A DNA stretch of 63,639 nucleotides from Gammaproteobacteria bacterium. GTDB taxonomy: Bacteria > Pseudomonadota > Gammaproteobacteria > Pseudomonadales > Azotimanducaceae. Positions 53,299 through 61,656 of this stretch are shown piece after piece (the stretch's first letter is position 1; each line of letters begins with the position of its first letter). Under the pieces are notes generated by a model. The model was not told the DNA's origin. It saw only the letters and a list, made by a program, of their open reading frames with translations, and did not search any database. The position numbers and the translations under genes were made by a program. The stretch is taken from positions 1 to 63,639 of the forward strand of contig PBRQ01000019.1 in the NCBI GenBank assembly GCA_002725995.1. Direction: 5' to 3'.

Positions 53299-54498
53299 AT
53301 GCCCCAGGCCTTTGAAGGAATTCGTATTCTTGATTTCACCCAGGTTCTGGCCGGACCTTTTGCTGTGATGCAATTGGCGCTACTGGGTGCAGAGGTGATC
53401 AAGGTAGAGCAACCGGGTGGCGGTGATCAAACCCGTGAGCTAATGAATACGGGCAAACATCCGGGTATGTCACCCGCCTTTATGGGTATGAACCTGAACA
53501 AAAGGAGCATCACACTTGACCTGAAGTCAGTTGAAGCTGTTACCATTATAAAAAAGCTGATAGCTAGCACGGATGTCCTGGTAGAGAATTTCAGGGCAGG
53601 AACCATGGAAAGGATGGAACTCGGCTATGAAGATCTAAAGAAGATCAAACCAGACCTCATCTACTGCTCCGTAACAGGCTATGGACAAACCGGCCCAAAG
53701 GCAGGAGAAGCTGCATACGATGGCGCCATACAAGCCTCGTCAGGGATGATGTCACAGACTGGACACCCTGAAACCGGGCCAACGAGAACAGGATTCATGC
53801 CAGTCGATATGGCAACCGGCCTCTATACGGCCTTTGCCATTTCTGCATCCATACACAGGAAAACAAGAACGGGCCAGGGGCAAAAGATAGACCTCGCAAT
53901 GATGGACAGCGCAATAGTTGTTCAGGCAGCCCAGTACAACAACTATTTTAATCAAGGCCGCCTCGTAGGCCTGTTAGGGAATTCTTCACCAACACTCCAA
54001 CCCACAGCCGACGTATTCCCAACTAAAGACGGATTTATTCAGGTGACGGCTCTGAACCAGTCCCTGGTCGAAAAACTGTTTACTTCCCTTGGAAGAAAAG
54101 ATGACCTTCAAAAAGCAGCATTTGCTTCTACCGAAAGCCGTATAGAAAATAAAGCACAGGTGCATGAACTGATCAATGAAGCACTAGGCACAGAAACTAC
54201 ATCACACTGGATGCGACACCTGTCAGCAGCGGGAATCCCAGTTGCTGAGGTCAGGGAATTGCCAGAGGTGGCCAATGACTCTCAATTTGAGCACCGGCGC
54301 CTGTTTGAAACCATCCCTTCACCACTGGATTCGTCAGATACTGTCACGCTGGTGAAAGCGGGGTTTATTACCGACAAGGATGGGCCACAGGTTCGAAACA
54401 GGCCGCCCCTGCTTGGGGAGCACACGATTGAAATCCTCAAATCGCTGAGCTATTCAGCTGAGGATATCGCTGCATTCAAGGCAAATGGTGTAACCTGA
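53299..54498 (+). CDS. CaiB/BaiF family III CoA-transferase
   Basis: 399 residues. Conserved parts: RILDFTQVLAGPFAVMQLAL, GAEVIKVEQPGGGDQTREL, NLNKRSITLDLKS, LVENFRAGTMERMELGYE, LIYCSVTGYGQTGPKAGEAA, then IDLAMMDSAIV with the catalytic Asp near residue 200. Transfers CoA from a donor acyl-CoA to a carboxylate. The partner acid is not known. It is in line with the SDR and a little upstream of a hairpin-rich segment. Confidence 0.93.
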   Translation: MPQAFEGIRILDFTQVLAGPFAVMQLALLGAEVIKVEQPGGGDQTRELMNTGKHPGMSPAFMGMNLNKRSITLDLKSVEAVTIIKKLIASTDVLVENFRAGTMERMELGYEDLKKIKPDLIYCSVTGYGQTGPKAGEAAYDGAIQASSGMMSQTGHPETGPTRTGFMPVDMATGLYTAFAISASIHRKTRTGQGQKIDLAMMDSAIVVQAAQYNNYFNQGRLVGLLGNSSPTLQPTADVFPTKDGFIQVTALNQSLVEKLFTSLGRKDDLQKAAFASTESRIENKAQVHELINEALGTETTSHWMRHLSAAGIPVAEVRELPEVANDSQFEHRRLFETIPSPLDSSDTVTLVKAGFITDKDGPQVRNRPPLLGEHTIEILKSLSYSAEDIAAFKANGVT

Positions 54499-54522
54499 TT
54501 CATGGCCTGAACCACAGTAACT

Positions 54523-54648
54523 CGGGTAGGATACCTGCCCGGCAGACTGTTAGACCGATACGTTAACGTACCGGCCGCAAATCGACTAGATTTGATGCGA
54601 GTGGGCTTATCCCACGACCCTGAAAAAGAGTGGGGAAACACCTTTTCA
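54523..54648 (+). other. hairpin-dense leader before the PspB-like gene
   Basis: In 126 bases I see: CGGGTAGG-ATA-CCTGCCCG (54523-54541), the perfect 12-base palindrome TACGTTAACGTA (54559-54570), CAAATC-GACTA-GATTTG (54578-54594), GTGGG-CTTAT-CCCAC (54601-54615) and TGAAAA…TTTTCA with an inner GTG/CAC (54621-54648). Together these look like a folded RNA leader or small RNA. The first could also end transcription of the CaiB gene. Confidence 0.5.
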
Positions 54649-54688
54649 GTAGCTCACAAGAACCAGCCTGGAGAGGAGGTGAAGTTAT

Positions 54689-54907
54689 ATGAATGTCAAT
54701 GAAATGGTAGTTTTGATCGTCATCGTTAGTTGCTTAGCAGGCGTAACCAACCGGTTCATCAAACTGAGGTACTCTCGAACTGAGAACGATGAACAGGATG
54801 AGGCAACTACAGATCGCCTTGCGGACCTGGAAAACCGGATCCAGATACTGGAAAAAATTGTGACCGATGACAAACGAGACCTTGAGCAGGAGATTAACGA
54901 CCTATAG
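54689..54907 (+). CDS. PspB-like small inner-membrane protein with C-terminal coiled coil
   Basis: 72 residues with a textbook AGGAGGTGAAG ribosome site before ATG 54689. One helix (residues about 5-22: MVVLIVIVSCLAGVTNRF), then an acidic link and a heptad-like coil RLADLENRIQILEKIVTDDK. The order helix, basic turn, coil with R-I-x-x-LE-x-I resembles phage-shock protein B and relatives that sense envelope stress, though Psp genes are not adjacent. Ends 10 bases before the HAD gene; a joint transcript is likely. Confidence 0.7.
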   Translation: MNVNEMVVLIVIVSCLAGVTNRFIKLRYSRTENDEQDEATTDRLADLENRIQILEKIVTDDKRDLEQEINDL

Positions 54908-54917
54908 GGTGGCTTCC

Positions 54918-55553
54918 ATGGACATGACAATCCTCCTACTCGACGTTGATGGTGTACTCCAGTTCTATGACGAGCGACTTGAAGCGCATTTCAAAAGCGC
55001 ATTTACCTGGAATACAAGCCACCGGGATTTCCTCATGGAACTCTTTGCTGACCCTGAATACCCACTGGCACAGACTGGAGAAGCTGATTTTCTGAAAGTC
55101 ATAGAGCGGATTCTTCCGGGGCACGTAGAAGTACCCGATGCAGAGTTCTACCTGGATACCTGGCTGAAGAGCGAAGCACAATACAATGATGCACTACTAG
55201 ACCTCTTACCCAAGTTGCCCACGGCCTACCTCGCAACCAACCAGGATTCATATCGAGGCAAATTAATTGCAGTTCACTATGCCCCCCACTTTGAAGGTGC
55301 ATTCGTTTCCTACCAAATGGGTGTACGGAAACCGGCGGTAGCCTATTTCGAATACATTTTGGAGCAGTTGGGGGTGAGCCCCGAGCAATGCACTTTCGTT
55401 GACGACAACCAGCCCAACGTAGATGCGGGCGAAGCTGCCGGAATCAGAAGCATCCTGTTTCAATCCAACGAGCAGTTGTTTGCAGAGTTTGAATCAATAG
55501 GGATTCTTTCCAGAAACGACGGGGCATTTCAGCCAACATCAGATCAAAACTAG
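54918..55553 (+). CDS. HAD-superfamily hydrolase
   Basis: 211 residues from ATG 54918 (MDMTILLLDVDGVLQF); a longer frame reaching 54867 overlaps the preceding gene. Motif I is DVDGV with the nucleophile Asp; the downstream partner Asp is replaced by Val-Leu-Gln. ATNQDSYR is motif II-like, VRKPAVAYF the Lys of motif III and FVDDNQPNV motif IV. The order is that of haloacid-dehalogenase-like sugar or nucleotide phosphatases. The stop TAG shares CTAG with the minus-strand zinc gene stop. Confidence 0.87.
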   Translation: MDMTILLLDVDGVLQFYDERLEAHFKSAFTWNTSHRDFLMELFADPEYPLAQTGEADFLKVIERILPGHVEVPDAEFYLDTWLKSEAQYNDALLDLLPKLPTAYLATNQDSYRGKLIAVHYAPHFEGAFVSYQMGVRKPAVAYFEYILEQLGVSPEQCTFVDDNQPNVDAGEAAGIRSILFQSNEQLFAEFESIGILSRNDGAFQPTSDQN

Positions 55554-55957
55554 TCACCGAACAAATCGTCCAGCTTTGATTTCAGGTCATCGCCTTTGCT
55601 ATCCCCTCCACTATCGTTTGCAATATCCTCTGCATTCTCATCTGCAACACCCTCCAGAACCCCATCAAACAAGGCATCAAAATCTGACCGGGCACTATCC
55701 TGCTTCCTGCTTAAGTCTTGCGAAAATCTGCCGCTTGCAGGCTTGAAGAAGTCGCAGAAACTGGCGCTTTCCTTGACCACAGGTGGCTCAGCACGCTCAT
55801 GCTCACATTGCGCCTGAACGGCCGTATTAAAGTGCCTGCAAAGACGGCAACAGCGCAGTACCTCAAAACAATGGGCACAATTAGCATGACGACTAATCGG
55901 CAGGGGTATGTCAGCAATTGACTTGCCACAGTTCCAGCACACTAGTTCTCTCGCCAT
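55550..55957 (-). CDS. small zinc-ribbon protein
   Basis: 135 residues from ATG 55957. Upstream in-frame starts (56032) add a hydrophobic, basic lead without conservation and are less likely. CWNCGKS, CAHCFEVLRCC and CRLCRHF in the first 45 residues form two or more Zn-binding CxxC pairs; a Cys-His follow at CEH. The rest is acidic and low in complexity (GVLEGVADENAEDIANDSGG), likely disordered, ending KLDDLFGD. Related small zinc-ribbon proteins occur beside HAD phosphatases; role unknown. Convergent with the HAD gene, overlapping it by four bases. Confidence 0.8.
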   Translation of the reverse strand: MARELVCWNCGKSIADIPLPISRHANCAHCFEVLRCCRLCRHFNTAVQAQCEHERAEPPVVKESASFCDFFKPASGRFSQDLSRKQDSARSDFDALFDGVLEGVADENAEDIANDSGGDSKGDDLKSKLDDLFGD

Positions 55958-56083
55958 AAGGCGCAGCCTGATAAAACGAACCAGACCTATTCTAAACAAA
56001 CAGAGCTTTGGCTCAAACAGCTTGAAGAGCATCTGAGCAGGGAGTCCGTTACACTTGCTGGATCGAAATCACCAGGAACAGCA

Positions 56084-56941
56084 ATGCCTCTCAGCACACA
56101 GACCGTTGGCCAGCAAACGGCGAAATTCAATCACGAGATCGACGCCAGATGGACAATGGCGTATGCCGCCGGCCTTGGCGACACGGATGAATGCTACATG
56201 AATACCCAGGTTCACGCGGATGTTCTGGCACACCCCGTTTTCCCCGTGTGTGTTGAATGGCCGGTCATACTGGACGCCCGCAACCTTAATACTGACGTTG
56301 TTATGACGAACGAGGAAAGCGCCCGCAGCGTGCATGCGTCCCATGATCTGCATATTTTGCGCCCTATTCGTGCAGGCGATACGCTCACCACCCAGGCAAC
56401 CGTCATCGGCGTCGAGAAAATTAGACCGGGTGCAGCCCAGCATATTCGCCTCGACACCATAAATCAGAATGATGATCTCGTGACCCGAACATATCAGTTA
56501 AGCATTTCCCGTGGGGTCGACTTGGTTGGAGAGCGAAGGTTCATTGAAGAACCCCCTTCCTGGCCAGATTTCCCCGATGCGGGCACGGTAAAAAAGATCG
56601 ATATACCCGTCATCGCGGGTTCAGCCAACATCTATACTGAGACTGCAAAGATCTTTAATCCAATTCACAGTGACAAGGCCACAGCAATAGCGGCAGAACT
56701 TCCGGATATCATATTACATGGCACCGCAACCCTGGCGCTGGCTATTTCACAAATCGTGAATCACTACACGCCCGGATACCCTGAAAAAATATCCCGGTTG
56801 GGAGGTCGGTTCAGTGCCATGGTACTGATGCCCTCTACCCTCACCCTTGAAATTCATGCAGAAACTGAAACTGGCATTTCCTATTCCTTATTTACTGAAA
56901 GCGGGGAGACGGCAATCTCCAACGGGTTTGTTTGTTGGTAG
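56084..56941 (+). CDS. MaoC-like (double hotdog) dehydratase
   Basis: 285 residues. An N-terminal hotdog half with WTMAYAAGLGDTDECYM and a C-terminal half with ETAKIFNPIHSDKATAIAAE and LHGTATLALAIS, the catalytic D/N-x-x-x-H-x-D/S and H-G-x pattern of R-specific 2-enoyl-CoA hydratases. The N-half lacks that histidine site, as expected for the substrate-binding half of two-domain MaoC proteins. Likely hydrates an enoyl-CoA; the chain is unknown. CAGGAACAGCA precedes ATG. Next to the NTF2-like gene. Confidence 0.86.
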   Translation: MPLSTQTVGQQTAKFNHEIDARWTMAYAAGLGDTDECYMNTQVHADVLAHPVFPVCVEWPVILDARNLNTDVVMTNEESARSVHASHDLHILRPIRAGDTLTTQATVIGVEKIRPGAAQHIRLDTINQNDDLVTRTYQLSISRGVDLVGERRFIEEPPSWPDFPDAGTVKKIDIPVIAGSANIYTETAKIFNPIHSDKATAIAAELPDIILHGTATLALAISQIVNHYTPGYPEKISRLGGRFSAMVLMPSTLTLEIHAETETGISYSLFTESGETAISNGFVCW

Positions 56942-57026
56942 AATCACTGCGGGCAATGCTTCACGCAACACCTGAGGCAACAAGCCACACAACATAAACA
57001 TTTTGCATAGGGTGGGCTAAACGGAA

Positions 57027-57782
57027 ATGACCCAGGATCTCGAACAGGCCGGACTTGATGCGGTAGACAGGTTTATCAACACCTGGAACTCTCGTGACCC
57101 CGAGCGCTGGGCAGCATCACTCAATTACCCTCACGTCAGACCTTCTCCTGCGGGGCCCATTCTGGTCGCAAAAGATTCGGTTGAATACACCTCAGGAGTC
57201 GATTTTAATCAGGTCGTGGCAACAGGATGGGATCACAGTGAATGGGACTACCGGCAGGTTATTCACACCTCACCTAAAAAGATTCACGTAGCCGGACAAT
57301 GGAGCAGATACAACGTCGAAGGTAACGTCATTCACACCAACCCTATCGTATACATTGTGACTCTTGTTGATGGATCCTGGGGAATCCAGTCCCGGTTTGC
57401 CGCCGACTATGCTGGCGATGACCATGACACTTCAGGACTTGAAAGTCGCGCCTTCAGGCTGATCGAAGACTTCACCAGCCACCTCAACAGCAACAATGTT
57501 GAAGCCTGCGCCGAGTTATTGAACTACCCCCACTACGGCATAGGGACTGGTCATCTGCAGGAATACCTGGAACCTGCACAATTCACCGGAACGGAGAACA
57601 AGGTTACGGTTACTTCTCTTCAGGTTCTGCAGGCCGGAAAGAAGAGTTCGAATGCGGGCCTCGATCTTATCGTTCAGGATGATTCCGGCAAAAATGAATT
57701 CCAGGCGGTCGTCAACGTAACCGTGCGTGATGATCACCTTGGTTTGCAGGCCTGGTCGGTACTGGATCCCAACGCTGAATAA
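57027..57782 (+). CDS. tandem NTF2-like (SnoaL-type) protein
   Basis: 251 residues. Two repeated halves: residues about 5-130 (RFINTWNSRDPERWAASLNY, PHVRPSPAGP, WDHSEWDYRQ) and about 140-245 (DFTSHLNSNNVEACAELLNY, PHYGIGTGHLQEY). The shared A-x-x-LNYPH sequence in both marks an internal duplication of a cone-shaped NTF2-like domain. Such domains bind or isomerise small molecules; no catalytic Asp-His pair can be pointed to here. It follows the MaoC gene by 85 bases on the same strand. Confidence 0.75.
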   Translation: MTQDLEQAGLDAVDRFINTWNSRDPERWAASLNYPHVRPSPAGPILVAKDSVEYTSGVDFNQVVATGWDHSEWDYRQVIHTSPKKIHVAGQWSRYNVEGNVIHTNPIVYIVTLVDGSWGIQSRFAADYAGDDHDTSGLESRAFRLIEDFTSHLNSNNVEACAELLNYPHYGIGTGHLQEYLEPAQFTGTENKVTVTSLQVLQAGKKSSNAGLDLIVQDDSGKNEFQAVVNVTVRDDHLGLQAWSVLDPNAE

Positions 57783-57879
57783 ACCCTGACGACCCACCTT
57801 TATCTGCCACTGAAGGTTAGGTACCAGACTATTCAATCCGAAGTGTCTAAAATGACTATTGGAACGAGACTAAAATTAG

Positions 57880-58695
57880 CTAATAGGACACGCCCATACC
57901 AGCCCTGACATCGTTGTTTACGCCATAGGGCGCAATGGGATATCGCAGACCATTACGAGAAAGTGCTTCAAGTCCGGCAATGGTTTTCGGCAAAAAGGAG
58001 GGTGGTATCGCGATCAACAACTCATCCTCCATAACACCCCCATACCGCCTTTCTGCAAAGCAGGGCAATGAAAGGCTTGGCTCACCGGTTTTTAGTGCCC
58101 GGCCCCAGGAATCTGCGCATGAAGACTCACCTACACATCCCCATTCGAGCTTCTTATAACCCGTCCACTGCAAACCATTGATGAATAAAATCATCTGTGC
58201 CGGTGTCGCGTAGATAAGACAGATATCCGGCGAGTCAAGACGGCCGGAGGCAAGCGGGCTGACCGCCATTGCCTCGTACTGCCCATATTCTAACAGATCC
58301 ATGGCCTCCTGGTGAGCCGCAGCATCTCCCGCCGAACTGTACCAGACACCGTTCATTCGCTCGCCTGACAGCCATTCTTCGTTCCTGGGGTGCAGTCCGA
58401 GGACGGTGCCACACTGGGCACCGACAAGATCTTCCATGGTAATACCGACTGTCCAACCGTTTCTGCTCGCCTGGCCCACTATCTGGTCAGTCGTGTGAAT
58501 ATCCTTAGGGCGGCGAATTCTTGGTACGGCTTCCATTTCCTGCCGGCTTTCGAACATTTTCATGCCGATGGGTGTCGTTCTAACTCGCAGCAGCCGATTC
58601 AGATCAGCCACGAACTGCTGCCCATCAAAAACCGACTGGTCACTGGCTATCATTCCACCAGACCCTATTTCTTTAGACCCTTTTTCATCAGACAT
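57880..58695 (-). CDS. DUF169-family protein
   Basis: 271 residues from ATG 58695, which has CTGGAGGAAGT immediately upstream (an earlier ATG at 58728 lacks one). VGITMEDLVGAQCGTVLGLH and the later KLEWGCVGESSCADSWGRAL, SLSLPCFAERRYGG carry the conserved cysteines of DUF169, and PIGMKMFESRQEMEAVPRI is the family's N-terminal block. Members are thought to relate to iron-sulfur or redox enzymes but the function is not established. Confidence 0.85.
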   Translation of the reverse strand: MSDEKGSKEIGSGGMIASDQSVFDGQQFVADLNRLLRVRTTPIGMKMFESRQEMEAVPRIRRPKDIHTTDQIVGQASRNGWTVGITMEDLVGAQCGTVLGLHPRNEEWLSGERMNGVWYSSAGDAAAHQEAMDLLEYGQYEAMAVSPLASGRLDSPDICLIYATPAQMILFINGLQWTGYKKLEWGCVGESSCADSWGRALKTGEPSLSLPCFAERRYGGVMEDELLIAIPPSFLPKTIAGLEALSRNGLRYPIAPYGVNNDVRAGMGVSY

Positions 58696-58773
58696 ACTTC
58701 CTCCAGAAACATTAGCTCCTTCCACCATATCAAAAAAGTGTTTGGACTGAATATCTGGAAATGAAGTTTAGGG

Positions 58774-59631
58774 TCAGGCCGCCAGCAGGTAGGGTTGAAT
58801 TTTCTCGAAGGCTTTAACTTCAATCTGACGAATACGCTCCAGGGAAACACTGTACTTTTTGGACAACTGCTTGAGGCTAGCCTTTTCATCTGATAACCAT
58901 CGACTTTTCACTATGTCACGGGCGCGATCGTCCAGGGCCGCTAGGCCTTCACTCAAGCCCTGGTTCTGAATTTTCGCCATCTGTCGCCCTGCGATCACAT
59001 TGGCAGGGTCTTCACTTTCTCCTACGGTAATGAAGGTAGATGGGGAGAAGTTCTTTTCATCATCATCGCCAAGGGGCTCAAAACTCTCATCACAATTGGT
59101 GAGCCTTGCTTCCATTTCGACAACTTCCGCTGGCTTGACACCTAGGTCTTTCGCTACCTGCTCTACCTCTGACCTGTTAAACCAGTTCAGGCCTCGCTTT
59201 GCCCGACGCAGGTTAAAAAACAGTTTGCGCTGGGCCTTGGTTGTGGCCACCTTCACTATTTTCCAATTCCTCAGAATATACTCATGAATTTCCGCCTTAA
59301 TCCAGTGAACCGCGAACGAAATCAGTCGCACATCATGATCAAGGCTAAATTTCTTAACGGATTTCATCAAACCAACATTGCCCTGCTGGATGATATCCTC
59401 CAGAGGTAAGCCATAGCCGGAATAACCCCTGGCAACGTATATGACATAACGCAGGTGGGACATGACTATTTTGCGGGCGGCGTCCAGATCATCATGCTCC
59501 TGAAAACGCAGGAACAGGTCTACCTCCTCTTCCTTGCTCAGGATAGGTATTTGCGAAGCGGTATCGAGATACTCTTGTAGGCTTCCGCTCCTTAAAACCG
59601 GAAAACTCACTGTGATTGCCGCCGATACCAT
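58774..59631 (-). CDS. rpoH: RNA polymerase heat-shock sigma factor (RpoH type)
   Basis: 285 residues from ATG 59631, chosen because GGAG lies six bases ahead; ATG 59643 is the other option. Region 1.2-2.1 HLRYVIYVARGYSGYGLP, core-binding IIQQGNVGLMKSVKKF, RLISFAVHWIKAEIHEYILR (2.4), the RpoH box QRKLFFNLRRAK, and 4.2 KQLSKKYSVSLERIRQIE are all intact and very close to sigma-32. Directs heat-shock and related promoters. The usual ftsE/X neighbours are absent, so a second copy elsewhere is possible. Confidence 0.93.
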   Translation of the reverse strand: MVSAAITVSFPVLRSGSLQEYLDTASQIPILSKEEEVDLFLRFQEHDDLDAARKIVMSHLRYVIYVARGYSGYGLPLEDIIQQGNVGLMKSVKKFSLDHDVRLISFAVHWIKAEIHEYILRNWKIVKVATTKAQRKLFFNLRRAKRGLNWFNRSEVEQVAKDLGVKPAEVVEMEARLTNCDESFEPLGDDDEKNFSPSTFITVGESEDPANVIAGRQMAKIQNQGLSEGLAALDDRARDIVKSRWLSDEKASLKQLSKKYSVSLERIRQIEVKAFEKIQPYLLAA

Positions 59632-59689
59632 GCTTTTCTCCATTATAGTCAATTCTACAATTTCTTTAGCTTACAAAGACTTAGACGCC

Positions 59690-59726
59690 ATTTCTGGCTC
59701 CTAGTTCCCTAAATTGGGCCAGAAAT
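59690..59726. promoter_or_regulatory. inverted repeat ATTTCTGGC-N19-GCCAGAAAT upstream of rpoH
   Basis: Perfect 9-base arms, 60 bases ahead of the rpoH start. As RNA in the rpoH leader it would form a stem with a 19-base loop; as DNA it could bind a dimer. Not the CIRCE element. Either role is inference. Confidence 0.45.
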
Positions 59727-59854
59727 TTACTTTTCAAGAGCCAACTATTCATTTACGTGACCAGATTCCCGTCTGTTGGAAGCTATAGATTGCGAGGAAT
59801 CAACAAAATCATTACTCTGAAGCCTGCTATCCTCATCACCACAGATGAAATAAC

Positions 59855-60249
59855 GTGACTACCGATCTGAATGACCTGGGTCTGCTTCTGGATTCAAAAG
59901 TTCCACTGCTGGTCATCGAGTCTTTTGAAGAGCCTCGTGTACTGGAAATGATCACCCGCCTCGCGGTTAAACGCACATCGCCCCTTTACGCCCGGTCCAT
60001 CACAGAAGGGTTGAACCGACTGGGTTTCGGCAACAACCCAAAGGAAGATGAAGGCTCTCAGGACGCCACTGCAGTTCTCGGGCACATATTGTCAGCGCGC
60101 TTTATACGGTATCCGCCCTCGAGGAATCCCTATCGCCACTGCAACTGATAGAAACCATCCGCAACACACATCCCCTGTCCGTCGTCATGCATGAAAAAAT
60201 TGAAGGGCTGCGCACCTGGACAAAAGCGCGCTGCGTGTTTGCTGACTAA
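59855..60249 (+). pseudogene. AAA-type ATPase N-terminal remnant joined to an out-of-frame tail
   Basis: From GTG 59855: LNDLGLLLDSKVPLLVIESF, EEPRVLEMITRLAVKRTSPL and GLNRLGFGNNPKEDEGS then AVLGHI, a good match to the start of Ycf46-like AAA ATPases (L-x-x-L-x-x-S-x-x-P-L-x-x-I-E-T-x-E-E-x-R), where it stops at about residue 80 without the Walker motifs. From 60100 another frame, LYTVSALEESLSPLQLIETI and MHEKIEGLRTWTKAR, runs to TAA 60247. I cannot place the second part. A frameshift and internal loss are implied. Confidence 0.5.
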
Positions 60250-60266
60250 TGTGGGTTTACTGAATA

Positions 60267-60758
60267 GTGAAGGTAGCTGATATCGATTGGAATACCTGGG
60301 TGCCACAAGAAATCGCGACCTTGATGTTCGTCATCAAAGGGGGGCAAATCCTGCTTATCAGAAAGAAGCGAGGCCTGGGTGCAGGGAAAATTAACGGCCC
60401 GGGGGGCCGCCTTGAGGCAGGTGAATCACCAAGGGAATGTGCGATCAGAGAAACCCGGGAAGAGCTTTTGATAGACCCGGTCAACGTTGAATTTGCTGCG
60501 GAACTATTTTTCCATGCCGAAGACATGCCCCGAATTCATGGCTTCGTATTTACTGCCACCAACTATGACGGGACGCCAACTGAAACCGAAGAGGCAATCC
60601 CACTTTGGTTCAGCATTGAAGATATCCCCTACGGCGAAATGTGGGAAGATGACATACACTGGCTGCCACAGGTTATCGAAGGATGCGTGGTCGACGCGTG
60701 GTTTACATTTGCAGCCGAGTCCATGCTCGACTACAAGGTGAATGTACGAAGCGTTTGA
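60267..60758 (+). CDS. Nudix hydrolase (MTH1/8-oxo-dGTPase-like)
   Basis: 163 residues beginning with GTG 60267; an internal ATG lies within the first strand. GGRLEAGESPRECAIRETRE is the front of the Nudix box and the EE follows (REELLID), with all Gly, Glu and Arg positions intact. NGPGGRLEAGES just ahead resembles MTH1, which hydrolyses oxidised purine nucleotides, as do W-x-x-Q/D segments (DDIHWLP) later. Likely houses-cleaning of nucleotides; the precise substrate is uncertain. Confidence 0.92.
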   Translation: MKVADIDWNTWVPQEIATLMFVIKGGQILLIRKKRGLGAGKINGPGGRLEAGESPRECAIRETREELLIDPVNVEFAAELFFHAEDMPRIHGFVFTATNYDGTPTETEEAIPLWFSIEDIPYGEMWEDDIHWLPQVIEGCVVDAWFTFAAESMLDYKVNVRSV

Positions 60759-60815
60759 TTCAGGGCTCACTTTGTTGTTTCATCAGGTTAGCGGCAAAAA
60801 CGTAGGAAAAGAATT

Positions 60816-61266
60816 ATGTACGAAATCCCGAAAATAAATGTCCCGGTGGAACTTCTCCTAATGGATAGTGAATCCGTAGAGGGGAATATGTTCGTCACCG
60901 AGGACCTGGTGTCAGCAGAAGGTACCCTCCCCTTATCGAAGATTTCCTGAATGAGGACCCGGATCACTTCTTGCCTTTTGAAAGTAATGCCGGCGCCTAC
61001 CGCCTTATCAACAAAGATCATCTGGTACTGGTGAAAAGCACTCAGAATGATGATGAGGTAAAACACCAGGCCCCCTGCCACCAAGGAACCTGGTCGTCCA
61101 CTTCACCAATGATAGAACCGTCTATGACGTCGTTTATCCGACACTGACCGAAGAATCACGGGCATCTGACATCATCAATCAGGAAAGTACCTTTATTGTT
61201 CTCTACCAGAATGGTCAAAAAATGATCATCAATCGAAATCACATTATCTACATCAACGCCAACTGA
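60816..61266 (+). pseudogene. unknown ~150-residue protein interrupted by two one-base shifts in C-runs
   Basis: Frame 1: MYEIPKINVPVELLLMDSES, ESVEGNMFVTEDLVSAEGTL. Adding one C to CCCC near 60929 continues LIEDFLNEDPDHFLPFESNA and AYRLINKDHLVLVKSTQNDD. Adding one C to CCCCC near 61072 gives LPPRNLVVHFTNDRTVYDVV and FIVLYQNGQKMIINRNHIIY to TGA 61264. No other stop interrupts. Both lesions are losses in cytosine runs, so either the gene is newly broken or the reads are wrong. No family recognised. Confidence 0.6.
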
Positions 61267-61354
61267 CACTTCCCCAGAGCCAAAGGACAACTTCAGGAAG
61301 ACGACTCTATTGACCTCACAAAGATCTGCACCTAAGATGGGCGCCGTCTAACAG

Positions 61355-61560
61355 TGTGAGGTGTCCTCAAGTCAACCGACGAGAGGATGAAACGGGAAGC
61401 CTGTAAGGAAAAGCTTAGTCATTTCCAAAGCTGGCGCTGCCCCCGCAACGGTAGACGAGTTAGTTTCTTCTAGACGCCACTGTGTTTTAACACGGGAAGG
61501 CGAAGAAGCAAGATGCCTGGCATCGACTCGTAAGCCCGGAGACCGGCCACCACACCAATA
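61355..61560 (+). ncRNA. cobalamin (B12) riboswitch
   Basis: Contains the family's fixed parts in order: AGGTGTCC, AAACGGGAAGCC, the B12 box core GCTGCCCCCGCAACGGTA, CACTGTG…CGGGAAGGC, and AAGCCCGGAGACCGGCC at the 3' end. It lies about 100 bases ahead of btuB and should turn that gene down when adenosylcobalamin is plentiful. Confidence 0.95.
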
Positions 61561-61656
61561 GCCAAAACTCCGCGGCGGGCGGGTGAGCATATTTTTCACA
61601 TACTCCTGCTCCGCATTACATTTCAATCGCTCGGGTGAGAGTGTGGAGGACATATT

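Noticed and set aside
61362-61652. 7-base complementarity between TGTCCTC in the B12 aptamer and the btuB ribosome site
   Set aside because: Pairing would use a conserved aptamer strand and give the wrong sense of control; likely chance.
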